From positions 981,001-1,045,000 of the forward strand of contig BSBK01000520.1 in assembly GCA_027943335.1 (NCBI GenBank): DNA of 64,000 nucleotides, given 5' to 3'. Below the pieces are notes generated by a model that was not told where the DNA came from, made no database searches, and saw nothing but the letters and a program-made list of their open reading frames with translations. Origin of the DNA: Chamaecyparis obtusa. Taxonomy: Eukaryota; Streptophyta; Pinopsida; Cupressales; Cupressaceae. This document shows positions 37,786 to 51,712 of the stretch, piece after piece (positions within the stretch are counted from its first letter, which is position 1; every line of letters starts with the position of its first letter). Both the position numbers and the translations under genes were made by a program.

Positions 37786-38075
37786 AAGTATTCTCATATT
37801 GAATGCATCAACCTGTCTTGGCCTAATGTGGATTATTTCATTGGTTTGTGTTTTTGAGTAGGTGAAGTGTTAAATTAGTTCATATCTTCTATTCTTAATT
37901 CATTCAAACTACAGGAGGGTTTGACAGATATACTCAACATAGAATTGACTACTAGTCTAGGCAATTGAACACACTCAGTCTCTGGCTTGAGAGAAAGAGT
38001 TGGGTAATATTGTTTCTGGAGACCTGTGCAATTGTCCTCAATGGCCTCTTTTTGTTTTAATAAGTATTTTTATAT
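37786..38075 (+). other. CACTA-A sequence resuming after CACTA-2
   Basis: This aligns with 59289-59570 of CACTA-B almost base for base, for example TTTCATTGGTTTGTGTTTTT and AATTCATTCAAACTACAGGA. The match proves that 19115 and 37789 were neighbours before CACTA-2 arrived. There is no recognised gene. Confidence 0.85.
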
Positions 38076-39016
38076 ATATGTAGTGTCCATGTTTTTTTTT
38101 AATACAGACTCTTTTTGTGTATATGCTAGTGCTATGGAACCTAAATAAACAATTATAAATGTAATAGATAATGCCTTTGACGAAAAGATTGATGTACCAC
38201 ATGTAAACCAAAATCCATGCTTAATGCCATTTTGTGCAAAATGAGTGTCTATTAGCATATCAGATTTTGTTACACCCTTCATGACTGTAATGTTTAAGTC
38301 AAGTATTGATGCAATTTTCTAAAGTAGCAAGTTTTGTTGTCATTTTTTTTTTCTACTGGTTATGAGGAGATCAAGAATTATCAAGGAAAGATATTGAAGT
38401 GGAAAGGAAAAGTTTCTGAGAGGTTACAAATATTGAGTCATCGATCAGGTATACTTTTTTTTAAGTAATCACTATAGAAATGGTTAATTTTTCCTGAATT
38501 TTTAAAATAAGTCATAATTATTCAATATCATATTCTTAGCTGCAAGTTGCAGGTGTTCATACCATAAATTTTAGAGTTGAACTCTTACATGGACAAAGTT
38601 GTAGGTTATATTCAACCATCTTTTATCTTTTTTGACTCTTTAGTTGTTAGAATGATTAAATTCACACCCTAGTTGTCATTGTGTTTGGGACATAAAGCTT
38701 TATTTAACTAAATTAATTCTTTTAATATTGAGTAAAAACTGTACAAATAAAGCCTAGACTGGGGATTGCATAGAAAACTATGATATGAAGAACTACTGAA
38801 ATGGCGGTATCAAAGTTCCTTACAAGCAATCTACATATCAAAATCTAGTTGTAGGATTGAAAAAAAAGATAAGATAAAAAAGTTCATAGGCCCATACAAG
38901 ACACCCACCAAAATATAGACCATAAATTTATAGAACCCTTGCAAGATATCCCAAGGAACGACAGGTAGTGAAAACCAAATAGATAGAAAAAATAACATAA
39001 CCATATTTTACCTCAC
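38076..39016 (+). other. CACTA-A right arm, no clear gene
   Basis: A possible exon at about 38365-38450, frame YEEIKNYQGKILKWKGKVSE, ends in a GT, but I cannot assign it to a family. The rest is AT-rich. Confidence 0.35.
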
Positions 39017-39253
39017 CTATTTGAGGTAAGCCAAACTCAGTCCAATTCTCTTAACAATGGTACATATCTGTCCAAGTGCTGCAACCTTCAAAGATTTGTA
39101 GTGGTAAAGAGAATCCCCATATTTTATCAGCCTAACATAGTCTTTGGCCACTTTGGCAATGAGATTGCAAGCAATATTGATCTGGCCAAAGGCCAACTTG
39201 TAGTGCTCTTTATAATATAAAACATTTAGCAGATCTCCATAAAATGGATGCAC
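39017..39253 (-). pseudogene. NOG1 (fragment): Captured NOG1 (nucleolar GTPase) fragment
   Basis: The minus-strand frame of 78 residues contains [20 protein letters not shown], then [19 protein letters not shown], then [20 protein letters not shown]. This is the N-terminal helical region of NOG1, the GTPase for 60S ribosome assembly. The following GTP-binding domain is absent, and the frame stops where the parent continues. It lies next to the CDC48 fragments on the same strand inside CACTA-A, so it is captured cargo. The family call is from recognition of the conserved words, not a search. Confidence 0.78.
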
Positions 39254-39284
39254 ATCATATTGGCTAGGGAAATCATCTTAGAAA

Positions 39285-40234
<950 letters not shown>

Positions 40235-40599
40235 TCAGAATTAGTTAAACTAGACTTTATTTGTTGTAGAATTGATTTAGTATAGAATATTTTCCAGCAG
40301 GATTTTTTTTTAAAAAGCAAGGATTTTGTAGCATTATCTACCACTTGAGAAAAAGTTTCCATAGCTAAATTTCCTTGCCACAGTTAATATTTCTCTAAAT
40401 ACTTACAAGTTAGTAATTCCTCGGCTAAAGGGCCGATAAAATAAATAAAGTTTCAAACATATGAACAGATAAAACTCATACAAGCAAAAGCTAGAGCCAA
40501 ATTGAATAGCATTGGCTATTTGTCAGCGGAAGGTCCCTGCTAGAACATACACATTTGTCACTTCATTAAGATGAAAATTGTGTACTAAGTTTCCTAATT

Positions 40600-41378
<779 letters not shown>

Positions 41379-41439
41379 TCAGAGCCTATCTCTCAAATAG
41401 TTCAAACAAAATGAAAAAACCCATAGTTTCATGTAGAAC

Positions 41440-42043
41440 ATAGCAGATGGATTGCTAGAGCCCAAAGCGGTCTGGAAAATAGAATAAGCAGGGACCCGCT
41501 AGAAAAAAGTAGTAGAATGAGTGTGGACACCTAAAGATAAATATCTATACTAATCACCAATTAGGATGCTATTCATGATTAGTCTGGATATTTATCTTCA
41601 AATTTTTTTTAAACACTCCGTGTGTCGTCAAAATTTTGACCCCAATGTGTCAAAATACGGGCCTAAATTTGACCATTCTGTGTTGAAATGTGGCATCACG
41701 GGTTTGGCATCCTGGTTGAAGCCACTAAATATTTTGACCAAATTTGGTTGAAATTTGACCGTCATGAATTTGGTATCCTGGTCGGAGCGACCAAAGTTTT
41801 CGACCAATATTAATTTATATTGGTCGAAAGATTGACCAATACACAAACACTTGCCAATGTTAGTTTCAGCCTAGATTGCCCTCATTTTCGACCAATAGTG
41901 GAGTTGATCATTTGATGATTTCAATAGTGGGTTGATATTTCAATACACATAATAGTGACAAACTAGTTGGTTGACCATTCGACCGAGTTGCGTAGAAACT
42001 TTGACCAATAGTGCGTCAAAAAATGGTGCAAAATGTACTAGTG
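41440..42043 (+). repeat. Right subterminal region of CACTA-A
   Basis: It is dense in TTTTGACC, GGTCGAA, TTGACCAAT and TTTGGTCGAAA-like words in both orientations from 41625 to 42020, mirroring the left end, and ends at TACTAGTG. The GAGTGTGGACACCTAAAGAT phrase at about 41518 is shared with the segment at about 18164. Confidence 0.78.
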
Positions 42044-45000
42044 TGAATACCAATCTTATGAAGCAAGTTAGAAGGAATTGCATAAACCAACAGATCAAAA
42101 GTATGATGATCTGAGTGAGCCAAATGATTATGAACCTGCATATCCTCCCAGGAATGGAGACCCATAGAGGCCCTAGAGAAAAAGTCCTTGGGAGTCTGTA
42201 TGCCACGTTTGAAAAAATATAGAGCACTAGCCCCTTGAGTCTTGGCTAGGGGGATGCCTTGAATAGAAAACAACGGAGACCACTAGAGGCTCTACTAATT
42301 GAAAGAAAGAACATTGCAAAAGGCATCACCATCCCAACAAAGTGAGGGCTTAATAGCTTCGCAGACTTTCCAAATGCTCTTGATGATGAAAGTACCATGA
42401 ATCTGAATAGGTTCTTTCATAGTGAGCAAGGTCTATACACCAATGCCCTTCCAAGCCAGCCTATGAATAGGGAATCCTGAAGAGATGCAATGCCTAACAA
42501 GAAATTTATAGTCCTCATCACCAATAAGAGCATGAATAATCCACTTAGCACAGAGAGCATGACCTTTCTTCTGAGTGGAGAGAAGGCCAAGGCCTCCAAA
42601 ATCATCAGGAAGGCAACATAACTCCCAGGCAACCCTATGAAACCCATGGTTGTCAGCTCTAGAGGCCCAAAGAAAGTCTCTGAGGAGATGCTCCATCTTT
42701 ATATATGAAGCCTTAGAAGGAGCCCAACATGAAGAGTAGTAGACATGAGTAGCAACCAGCACTTTGGAGCAAATCTGAAATTTTCTACCAAGGGATAGAG
42801 GCTTGCAAATCCAATATCACAACTTTTTTTCAATCTTGGCAATCACAACATTCCAAAAATCCATAGAGGATCCATGGAAAGAAAAGGGAATGCCCAGGAA
42901 GTGGAAGACTTCCCCATGCTGAACCCATTTCCAGTCAAATTTATTAAGCCAGGGAGGGGCTGGAAGAAAAGACTGTCTGAAACAAAGGGTTTTAGACCAT
43001 TGGATAGCTGATCTAGAGGCTTGACAAAAAGGTGTCCAGGCATTGCAAGGCATTAGAGATGTTCTCCTCATCCTGAATAAGAGTGAGAAAGGAGTCATTA
43101 GCAAAATGACCATTAACAAGCTAGGAAGAGGATTCAGGAAGGGAAATGCCATGAACCAAACTAGAGGAAACAGAATTGGCAAGCAAATACCCAAAGCCTT
43201 CAACAGCAAGCACATATAAAGCAGGAGCTAGCGGACAACCTTGTCGGATGGATCTAAAAAGTCCAAAAGTATCAGATTGAGACCCATTTATGGTAATGCA
43301 CATAGAGGCATCACCAAAAAGAATTTCCATAGACTGCAAGACGTGAGGACCAAACCCAAGAGCTTGAAGCATAGAAAGAATGAAAGGCCATTCAATGTGG
43401 TCATAGGCTTTAGCAAAACCAATTTTAAGGAATAGGGTGGCCTGTTTAGATTGACGAGCCCATTCCATCCCTTCTAGACAACAATAATGTTGTCAAGAAT
43501 ATACCTAGATTTAATAAAGCTAGTTTGCTCAGGGCGAACAATAAGAGGAAGAATATGTCTAATTTTGAGAGCTAAATCTTTTGGAATTATCTTGTAGGAG
43601 ATGTTCAATAAGGTGATGGGCCTCCAATTTTAGATATCCTCGAGATCACCAGATTTAGGTATGAATTTGATATTCCCTTTATTAATTAAAGTACCCAAAC
43701 TTTTATTATGAAAGGCCTCAAGGTAAACTTTGTGTAGGTCAGGACCAACAACATCCCATAAGTGTTTGTAGAATTCATAGGGGAATCCATCACATCCTGG
43801 AGGTTTATCATCAGCCATAGAAAAATCCACTTCTTTGAGATCACCGATGGTAAGCATTTTCTCACAAAAGGCTCGTTGCTTAACCACTATGAGGTTTGGA
43901 GTAACAATAATACACATGTTAAGAGCCTTCTCCCGTGCAACAAAATTACACTACGAAGAAAACACTTTTTCATAGTGTTGAACAAAAGCTTGGAGAATGG
44001 CAGGGAGCTCAATGAGGGTTTCAGATCCTTGTTTGATTTTTTGAATACCAACATTGGTATTCCAGGCTTTGAGAGCATGAAAAAAATCCTTAGAGGCTTT
44101 ATTGCCCACCTCCAACCAGTGGAGGCGAGCTTTGATTTGAGCTCCATGAGTAGCATAAGCATCTACAATTTTCTTCTCACGTCAAAGCTAGGCCATCTTA
44201 AGCTAAAGTTCAAAATCAAAGGGGTTCAATGCAAGCGCATCAAAAGCATTGCGAAGAGCCTTAGTGTTAGCTTCATAAGGACACTTCCTATAGTAGGATA
44301 ATTGATGGCTGTAAATGCAAAGAAATCTTGTAGTACGGGTGATGGCATCATTCCACCATTGAATCCAACCAAGATGACTGTGGGGCCAAGGCTCTAAATT
44401 CTAAACTTGAGGAATGTGAGCAATAGTGGAAGCATGCCTTAGCACTAACATGTTGAGGTAAAATTGCGTATGAGTAGCCCGCTTGGAAAAATAATGCCAA
44501 GTGATAGAAAAATAAATGGGGAAGTGATCTGACAAGGTCACATCTATCAAAGGAATGACAGGTAGGCCTTGATCTTCAAAAAAAGAGAAAAAATATTGAG
44601 CCATTATCATAGCATGATCTAATCTCTTAAATATGTGATTAGAACCAGCTCTAAAATTAGACCAAGTATGTCAAACCCCACCCTACTGGCGGTGGTTAGC
44701 ATTGGGATAAAAAAGGACCAATTTATTGCACATATGGTACCAAGCTTCTCTCTCCTTAGCTGTCCAGTGAAAAGGAAAAATCCCTTCCTTGTCAGAGGCC
44801 AGCTCAACCATATTAAAATCCCCACACATAACCCAAGTAGCAAGAGGCAAATTTTCTACTAGCCAGCACCAAAGTTGAGATCTTTCCATAGTATCATTAG
44901 GAGCATAAAAATTATTGATACCAAAAGAATGATTGTGAAAAGATAGAAAAATCCAAGTGACACACTGCATCAGATCAAATCCATGAGCAATAATAGAAGA

Positions 45001-45237
45001 ATGAAGGCGAGGTGACAAAATAGTAATGACACCACCTTTACCAACTTCATGCTAGAAAGAAAAAACAATGTCATCTAACCAAATGATAGGATAGATAGAA
45101 TTAAGAAGGAACCCCAAAAGTTTCACTTCCTATAAACATAAAACATCTAGAATGCGAAGTTTGTGATGGGTATCATGAACATAGTACTTTCTAGAGAGTT
45201 CGGTTAGACCTCGCACATTCTAGGATAAAGAATTCAT
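42044..45237 (-). pseudogene. LINE ORF2, N-terminal part: endonuclease and reverse transcriptase
   Basis: It starts with ATG at 45237-45235. The apurinic endonuclease region shows NVRGL, the QE..K motif with its Gln now a stop, CGDFNMVE and LSDHFP. The reverse transcriptase region (about 43920-42820) shows DKPPGCDGFPYEFYK, FAKAYDHIEW, SIRQGCPLAP and the active-site box. That box reads FAND instead of F/YADD, so a catalytic Asp is lost. Downstream is the LLRDFLWASR / GGLGLLSTQKKGHALCAKW region. Multiple stops and frameshifts occur. The frame is cut at the CACTA-A insertion and continues at 10111. Confidence 0.9.
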
Positions 45238-46430
45238 AAACACTCTTGCATGTTTTCCTCGTCCCCAAGAGAGGAGAAAATATTTTGCAAAAAAGATGGT
45301 ATAGAGCCAAAGCTGGGAAGTAAATCTCTAGAAGGGCCTTTTTCTGGGTCTTCTGTGCATCCATCAGGATTGTGAGACTGACACAAAGACTAGGAGGAAA
45401 CTGAAGAAATAGCTAGTGGCACAAGCACCACCTCTAAAGTGGAAGGCCTCGTAGTTAAGTTTTTCCCTTGGATAATAGGGTTTAAAATAAGCGGCACCAT
45501 CAATGGTGCTTTAGCAGAAGGAGGAAGTTCTCCAACTGGAGGTTCCAGAGGTGAGATAGCTACAGAAGTGGCATGTGTCATTTTAGAGCCTGAGGCATTC
45601 CTACCTTTTCACAAAACTATAGTCCATTCTTCTTTTTTTCCAGCTTTCACATTTTTGACCGGTGCTTCCTTTGGTGATGGCTTCACCCAAGGGGTAACAA
45701 GCAGGCAGTCCTTAATTTTATGCTTTGTTGATTGACACCTATAATAGGTGTTAGGTAGGTTCAAATAAAGCACTTTTTGAGAAATGGTGAGAGAACCAAC
45801 CTAGATTTCAACAATGTCTTTGAGGTCCCTAGAAAGGTCGACCTCAACACAAACATGCTTCTGGGGATGGGCATTGAAAAATTTGTCATGCTCCATGACA
45901 ATTACCTTACTAAGGGTTTCAGCAATGGAATCAATAAATGGAAAGCAATGCAAAGGGAGACTAGGTAAATCAACCCAAATAGGGACCCTAAGTTTCTTGT
46001 CATCTAAGACAGTGAATTCTTGAGACCATCTCTAGAAAACAAGTAGGGATGACCTAACAGTCCAAGGTCCATAGCTAAAAGTAGCTTTCGCTTGGGGAGG
46101 GTTAGAAAAATGGAAAAGAAAAAAACCTTTGGTAAGGTTTTGCACACTGTCAAGGTGGACCCCATGAGGGGTCCAACTCTTGTTTACCCAATATTTGAGG
46201 ATACTTTTAGGAGGAGTATGACCCACAAAATATCCAATTAGAGTATGCTATTCTAACCATTCACACAAAGAATCAAATTCTTGCAGATTAAGAACAATAT
46301 CAAGGTTACCTCATGAAAAACCTTCATGATGAACTTGAGAGGAAGTTTGTTCAGAGGAGGCACCATGGTTTTCTGAAGCTTCAACTCGAACACCAACATT
46401 AACTACTGGGCCAAAGTTGGTCGGAGCCAT
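45234..46430 (-). pseudogene. LINE ORF1 (DUF4283-like nucleic-acid-binding protein)
   Basis: ATG at 46430-46428 opens MAPTNFGPVVNVGVRVEASE. A DUF4283-like stretch follows (FFLFHFSNPPQAKATFSYGP, LRVPIWVDLPSLPLHCF), then a degenerate zinc knuckle YYRCQSTKHKIKDC with its first Cys replaced by Tyr. A Pro/Ser-rich C-terminus ends in the TGA that overlaps the ORF2 start. At least five in-frame stops occur, several at Trp positions. ORF1 proteins coat LINE RNA. The 5' leader extends to about 46560. Confidence 0.85.
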
Positions 46431-46880
46431 ACTAAAAGCTAACCCTAATGCAAAAATCCCACAGTAAATGCAGTATGATAGATGGAAAGCTCAGAGAAAA
46501 GACACATATAGGAAGCCATACACATGAAACCCTAACAGAAATCTACCTTATTTGATGATGACTGAATTTTATCTATTGTTTATATTTCATTCACACTTTA
46601 AACATGAAAAGATATCTCACAACATTGAAATTTTTTATATTTAATCTACTGCTATGCAGTGTTGGAAATTTTTATATTTTATCTACTACTATGTCACTTG
46701 TACATTTTGCACCATTTTTCTACCAAAATTTTTGACCATGAAATAAAAAGGTTTTCGTTGGTCAGATTATATAAGGAAAACTTTCATTTTTTTTTAATCC
46801 ATGCCCGTGTTAGTCAAAATTTTGACCACTCCCGTATACGTTGAAATTTCAACAAACACAGGCATAACTTTTAAAAAAAA

Positions 46881-47766
46881 GAACTCATCTCTAATTTCAT
46901 TATCACCACGGTGAATTGTTTGAAGGGACAATGCACGAAACCTCATCGGCCAGGGTGAATTTGGCACTATGTATAGGGGTTTCAGTAGAATTCATTTCTC
47001 ATTTGATCATTATCACCATGACAAATTTTTTCAAGGGGCAGCGCGTGAAACCTCATCGGCCAAGGCGGATTCGGCACTGTGTATAGGGTTTGTAGTTTTT
47101 ATCAGGACTTGGGCCTTTGATCTTCGAACTTGGTTTTGGAAACTTGGCTTTTCCTCTCCTTATCAAATGGAAGCTCATTAAGGTAGGGATTGTTTCATTA
47201 TCTCCTCTGCATTTTGATAGAATACATTGCATTTGATCATTTGATTGAATACCATCATGTATTTTGAGGGCACATCTTACTGCGATATTCATTACTCCAT
47301 GCTTTGTTGTATCCATGGCACTGATTTCATTTCTTTGGATGATTTGATTATGGCATTTGTTGTGTTAGTGAACTAGGGCATCATGTTAATGTGTGTTCAT
47401 TAGATTCTCTGGTTACCCATGAGCTAGGGCATCCATTTATACAAGCTAGGGTATCATTGATTATTTCCTATCAATTATATGGTGCTGGTAAGTCTTTCCC
47501 AGCCCACACAATGGTTAAATTAATAACAATATGAATAGACATGGCTGGCATCATTTCATTATCAATTGATTGGCATTGTTTCATTATCTTACACAGTGAT
47601 ATGAATAACCACTAATTAGTGGTTATCGTAACACATTAACAATGTGTTATGATAACCATTAATTACTAGTTATCATGTGATCAAGCAATCGACTAAGTCA
47701 ATCTTAACAATGACTACATAATATATATAATGTGACTTCATAATATATTAACAGTGACTGGTTAAT
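46881..47766 (+). other. CACTA-B left interior, no gene
   Basis: A short repeated phrase (CGTGAAACCTCATCGGCCA-type at about 46934 and 47044; GGCACTATGTATAGGG / GGCACTGTGTATAGGG) is present. A frame at 46969-47181 covers it, but has no recognised motif. Confidence 0.45.
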
Positions 47767-48050
47767 TATCCTATTCGAAAGATCCCATTTTGGCACAGGC
47801 AGGGAGGATGCTGGCAAAGGTTTTGGAATTTAGCTTTACACTTGCCATTTGTATTTGCTTGAAAATTTCTAAAGCCTTTTCAAAAAATCTATTTTGTACA
47901 TAGCCCGTAATCATGGAATTCTATGATACCACATGTCTTTGATGCATTTTGTCAAAGATTTCATGTACCTTGTCTATAGTTCCACATTTTGCATACATTT
48001 CTACTAGGGCAGATGCAACTACAACATCTGACAAAATTTCTTTATCTTTT
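47767..48050 (-). pseudogene. Captured pentatricopeptide-repeat (PPR) fragment
   Basis: The minus-strand frame contains DVVVASALVEMYAKCGTID, then EIFDKMHQRHVVS-stop-NSMITGYVQN, then KALEIFKQIQ and SKTFASILPACAKMGSF. This is the classic repeat pattern of a PLS-type PPR protein, which binds RNA in mitochondria or plastids. The stop is a TAG at the invariant Trp of the WNSMI motif. Only about two and a half repeats remain. It is absent from CACTA-A, so it was captured by B or lost from A. Confidence 0.85.
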
Positions 48051-48118
48051 ATGCTTTGATAAAAAGGTTTGAGATTTTTGCTCTTCCATGTTACAATGAT
48101 GTTTATTTATTTGTTTAC

Positions 48119-48377
48119 AGTAAAGGGACAAAAACTCTTGGCTCCCTCCTCCATTAAGCATGTGGCTTGTCACTCTATGTTATTTCCTTTTAAAGTTTAT
48201 TATTGTCATTATGTGAAGAGTACAAATATGTATTTGGTAACATTAAAGGATGAGAAAAATGGATTTAAGAAAAGTGTGGTTGCTGAATGCCATATGGATA
48301 CTAAACCTTATCCAAATGAAAGCCTAGCAATGCTTGGCCTTAATCTAAAACCAGGAGAGGGTGAATTTTGTTACTAG
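48119..48377 (+). pseudogene. Captured BURP-domain fragment in CACTA-B
   Basis: The frame is open from 48069 and ends at 48377. It carries the BURP Cys-His series CH-10-CH-26-CH-25-CY; the last His is Tyr here but His in the CACTA-A copy. A TTTACAG acceptor at about 48119 precedes the conserved part. There is no signal peptide or N-terminal region. It is less broken than the A copy, which has a stop in the middle. Confidence 0.78.
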
Positions 48378-48830
48378 GTATCTAGCAATACACTTCTTTT
48401 TATCGAGAAGGTATGAATTTCAAGTGATAATACTATCCAATTTGAATAAAGTAGCTTAGGAAATCCTTGATATAAGATCACAAGAGCAAGGAAGAACTAG
48501 CTTCAACTTATGTGTCTATAATGTCTATTATTCTCAAATAGGAGCTTTGAAATCCTATGATATAAGATCACAAGAGAAAGCATGAGATTGGCTTCTGCTT
48601 ATTTCAATAATATTTATTGTTTTCAAATAGGAGCTTGGAAATCCTTCTTATAATCAAAGGATGAGATTGGCTTCAACCTATGTTAATAATATCTATTATT
48701 TTCTGCTCATTATTTTCTTCATTGGTGTTTCATTTTTGCAATTAAATGAAGATTAACCTATTACTATGCTTAATCCTTAAGAATTGATGATTTTATAAGA
48801 TTAAATGCATGAAAATACTAGGGACATATC

Positions 48831-49327
48831 TGTAAGAATTTTCCTAAGGCAAAGAATAGATGCCAAGATCTAGAAGCTCAAGAGATAGCACAAGAGAGAC
48901 AAAATATGATATGATCAAATGATCAAATAAAGATAATAGATTGAATGAATGAATGAATTACAAAGTAGGAGTGCCTAAATATATAGGCAATGCAATAAGA
49001 CTACATGATAAGGAGATGATAAGATATCAACTAGACATGGTGGAATCACATGTCCACCAAAGGTGGATCATCCTCCATTGTACATGAAAGTATGTGAAGC
49101 ATGTGCAACAATGAGAGGATGATAATGTGATAAGAGCACTAAAAGTGGATCTCACACACAAAGAGGTATGAGAAGACAACTATGACCACCTAAAGTGGAG
49201 ATTCTCCTTACCATATGCTAAAAGAAATGCAAACTCCTAGGTGTCTCACTGAGAACTAATATGCTAATGCATTATCCTAAGTAAACTTAAGTAAAGTGTA
49301 ATTAGTAAATACTTAATTACACCAACA
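48831..49327 (-). repeat. 3' LTR of the gag-only element
   Basis: The LTR borders the polypurine tract on its right. It is nearly identical to 51713-52210, including AAGATAATAGATTGAATGAA and CATGTCCACCAAAGGTGGAT, the second of which is a small palindrome. Confidence 0.93.
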
Positions 49328-49468
49328 CCCCCCCTTAAGTGCAACTTAGGGGAATGCACTTAAGCTCACAATGCAAGATGGGTCCTGGCTACTAGGCCAT
49401 GTTAGGTACCCATGTACAAAATGCAAGAACAATGCAATCTCTCATAAAGTGGAGAAAGAGGGAAAACC

Positions 49469-50083
49469 TCATGGGAAAAACCCTCCCCCAAAGAGAGAGA
49501 TGAATACAAGATGCATGGATGGATGGAGTAATGAATACCCCCCAATTATGACATACATCATGCATATACAATAAAGAATCCCCCCAAAGGAAGGAAACAA
49601 GGAGACATGATATCCCCCCCATAATGAGTAATCATCTCCAAGGATGGTAAGTGCTTGAAGACAAAACATAGTCCAATGCCTACAAACAACATTTCTCCCC
49701 TTAGGAAGAAGATACACTAAGTATAGATGTAAGAAGGCTTCCCATTGTGGATAGGAAGTAGGAAGGGGAATCCAAATGAAGTATGATGTCTCTGAAGTAT
49801 GCCCAAGTGTCACAATGTCCTTGGTTGATGAAGATTTCATGAACCAATCAAGAGCAAGCCCAATAGAAGGTGACAAACAAGGAACCAATGATAACTGATC
49901 CACGTAATAATTTGGATCAAACTCCAAAGACAAAGATGCCTCCTCAAATGAAGTAGGAAGAGAAGCAAGAAAGCCCCCCCTTAATGTAGAATGTACATCC
50001 ATGATAGATGCACCTGGATCAATGTAGAAATTGCACCAAGAAAACTGAATGATGTTCATCCCCTTAGGAAGAAACAAGTCCAT
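49469..50083 (-). CDS. Hypothetical frame in the gag-only element
   Basis: An open frame of 204 residues beginning MDLFLPKGMNIIQFSWCNFY follows the gag-like frame by 15 bases on the same strand. It is rich in Leu, Ser and Tyr and ends in a G/F-rich stretch near the polypurine tract. I find no protease, integrase or reverse-transcriptase motif. It could be a leftover of gag-pol or a chance frame kept open by base composition. Confidence 0.35.
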   Translation of the reverse strand: MDLFLPKGMNIIQFSWCNFYIDPGASIMDVHSTLRGGFLASLPTSFEEASLSLEFDPNYYVDQLSLVPCLSPSIGLALDWFMKSSSTKDIVTLGHTSETSYFIWIPLPTSYPQWEAFLHLYLVYLLPKGRNVVCRHWTMFCLQALTILGDDYSLWGGYHVSLFPSFGGILYCICMMYVIIGGYSLLHPSMHLVFISLFGGGFFP

Positions 50084-50098
50084 AGGTGTATCAATGAA

Positions 50099-50962
50099 TC
50101 ATCCCCAATCTAAAGGAAGAATCCTTAAAATGTATGATGTCTCATGAAACTGAATAGGAATCTCCAACACATGAGTATGATCAAACTGAACCATGCAATG
50201 TGACATCTCAAGTGAAGTTTGAGACTCATGAAAACCAATCTCCAAAGAGTCAAATATCTTCTCTGAAGTTAAAGAGACCTCCTCCAAATTTTGTATCAAA
50301 GGATCCACAATCATGTCAATCTCAAAAGAAGGATCAAGTGGAGAATGAAGATGAGGGTCAACATACTCCCTCAAAACAACTGAAGAAGGATCATCCTCAA
50401 CAAAGAGAAGATGAATGTCATCAATGAAGTCTCCCAAATCTGAAATGTAGGACTCCACAAACAAACTTGCAATGTCTGTCAAGTAGTCATCCCATCGAAC
50501 AAAGTCTGGAAGAAAATGAATATCTTCTTGCATTGAAGCACCTAAACCCATGGCTATGCAAGCATCATCAGGAGCAAGATTAGAAGTAGTCTCAATAGGA
50601 GGAGAAGGAGCTGCAATTGGAGGTTCTAGACATTTTGGAAGTGAAGGAATATGTGGATCTCCATACATTTCCCAAATAATAGTCCAAAGATTATTCATTG
50701 TTTCATCTTCATAGTCATCAAGGGACTCCATAACATCCATAGCCATATTCAAATAGATAATCTTCATAACTTCTAAGTAAGAGTCAAGATTGAAAGAAGG
50801 ACTTTTAGGTCTATACTCATACAAATAGGACAATAGGTTATGCTCACTAAGATGAGCAAGAACCAATTCACTCCATTGCTTATAGTTCCATCTTGTCAAC
50901 TTAATGAAACCATCCATGATGTACTTCTCACATAAAACAATGAGATTAAAAAAATAATGCAC
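50099..50962 (-). CDS. Gag-like protein of the gag-only LTR element
   Basis: An intact frame of 287 residues starts about 740 bases after the primer-binding site. Residues 22-100 (LTRWNYKQWSELVLAHLSEH, then MKIIYLNMAMDVMESLDDYE, then NNLWTIIWEMYGD) have the layout of a Copia-type gag: 'W..W...L..HL', an 'I...M...' helix, then 'W..L...Y'. The rest is acidic and Pro/Ser-rich, without a zinc knuckle. Gag would form the particle packaging the RNA. An alternative ATG (MDGFIKLTRWNYKQW) lies 15 codons in and is a plausible true start. Mobility would need enzymes from another element. Confidence 0.65.
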   Translation of the reverse strand: MHYFFNLIVLCEKYIMDGFIKLTRWNYKQWSELVLAHLSEHNLLSYLYEYRPKSPSFNLDSYLEVMKIIYLNMAMDVMESLDDYEDETMNNLWTIIWEMYGDPHIPSLPKCLEPPIAAPSPPIETTSNLAPDDACIAMGLGASMQEDIHFLPDFVRWDDYLTDIASLFVESYISDLGDFIDDIHLLFVEDDPSSVVLREYVDPHLHSPLDPSFEIDMIVDPLIQNLEEVSLTSEKIFDSLEIGFHESQTSLEMSHCMVQFDHTHVLEIPIQFHETSYILRILPLDWG

Positions 50963-51700
50963 CCCCCAAAATGTAATGAGCCAAAGAACCCCCCCAAAAT
51001 AGATGATTTTGGCACTTTATATATAGTGCTGTACAATTAACACTTTCCAAAATGAATCAAAGTGGATTTCTGATTTTGATGATTACAATAGAAAATATGA
51101 AGCTATAGTAGACTCAAACAAATAAGACACAAGATCTCTCAAGGATCTAACAAATTACAAGTGCCAAAAATAGGCCAAAATAGACCAAATTATGAAAGTA
51201 CTATGTCTACTCAAAATTTTTCCAAACTGATACTAGATTTGGAAAGTAGACAAAAAATCATGAACTTTAAAAAATAATAGCACCTGAAAATGTGTCCATA
51301 TGAGCCCAAACAAAGCCTCTAAAGTTGTAAAAATTAGGATTTGCAATTTTTAGAAAATTTCAAAAACAGAGATTAGAAATCACCTACACCATTGTGTAGA
51401 TCATGAAATTCTACCCTAAAACCAAAAAAATTGCTTTAAAAAAGGAGTCTAGATGACTGAGATATCGCTGTTTGAAAATCGCCTTTGAAATTATTTTTTT
51501 TGAATCGCCACTGCCGAACCTTGAAAATTCAAATGGCTCTAGATTTTGCTTCAGATATCTGATTTGGATGAAACAAAACTTGATTTAGGGGTTTTCAGAC
51601 CTACTCAATGTGATGTCAACCTTTGATTTGCACCAGCAAGCTCCAATTTTGACCCGCAACAAAATTCTCTCAAAATAGGCTATACAATGAAACTCCTTTG

Positions 51701-51712
51701 GCTTTGATACCA
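51701..51712 (-). other. Primer-binding site of the gag-only element
   Basis: The complement TGGTATCAAAGC is a one-base variant of TGGTATCAGAGC, the initiator-Met tRNA priming site, and directly abuts the LTR. Confidence 0.9.

Noticed and set aside
42433..42762. Separate host gene on the minus strand
   Set aside because: The motifs WASR, GGLGLLSTQKKGHALCAKW are the connection region of LINE ORF2.
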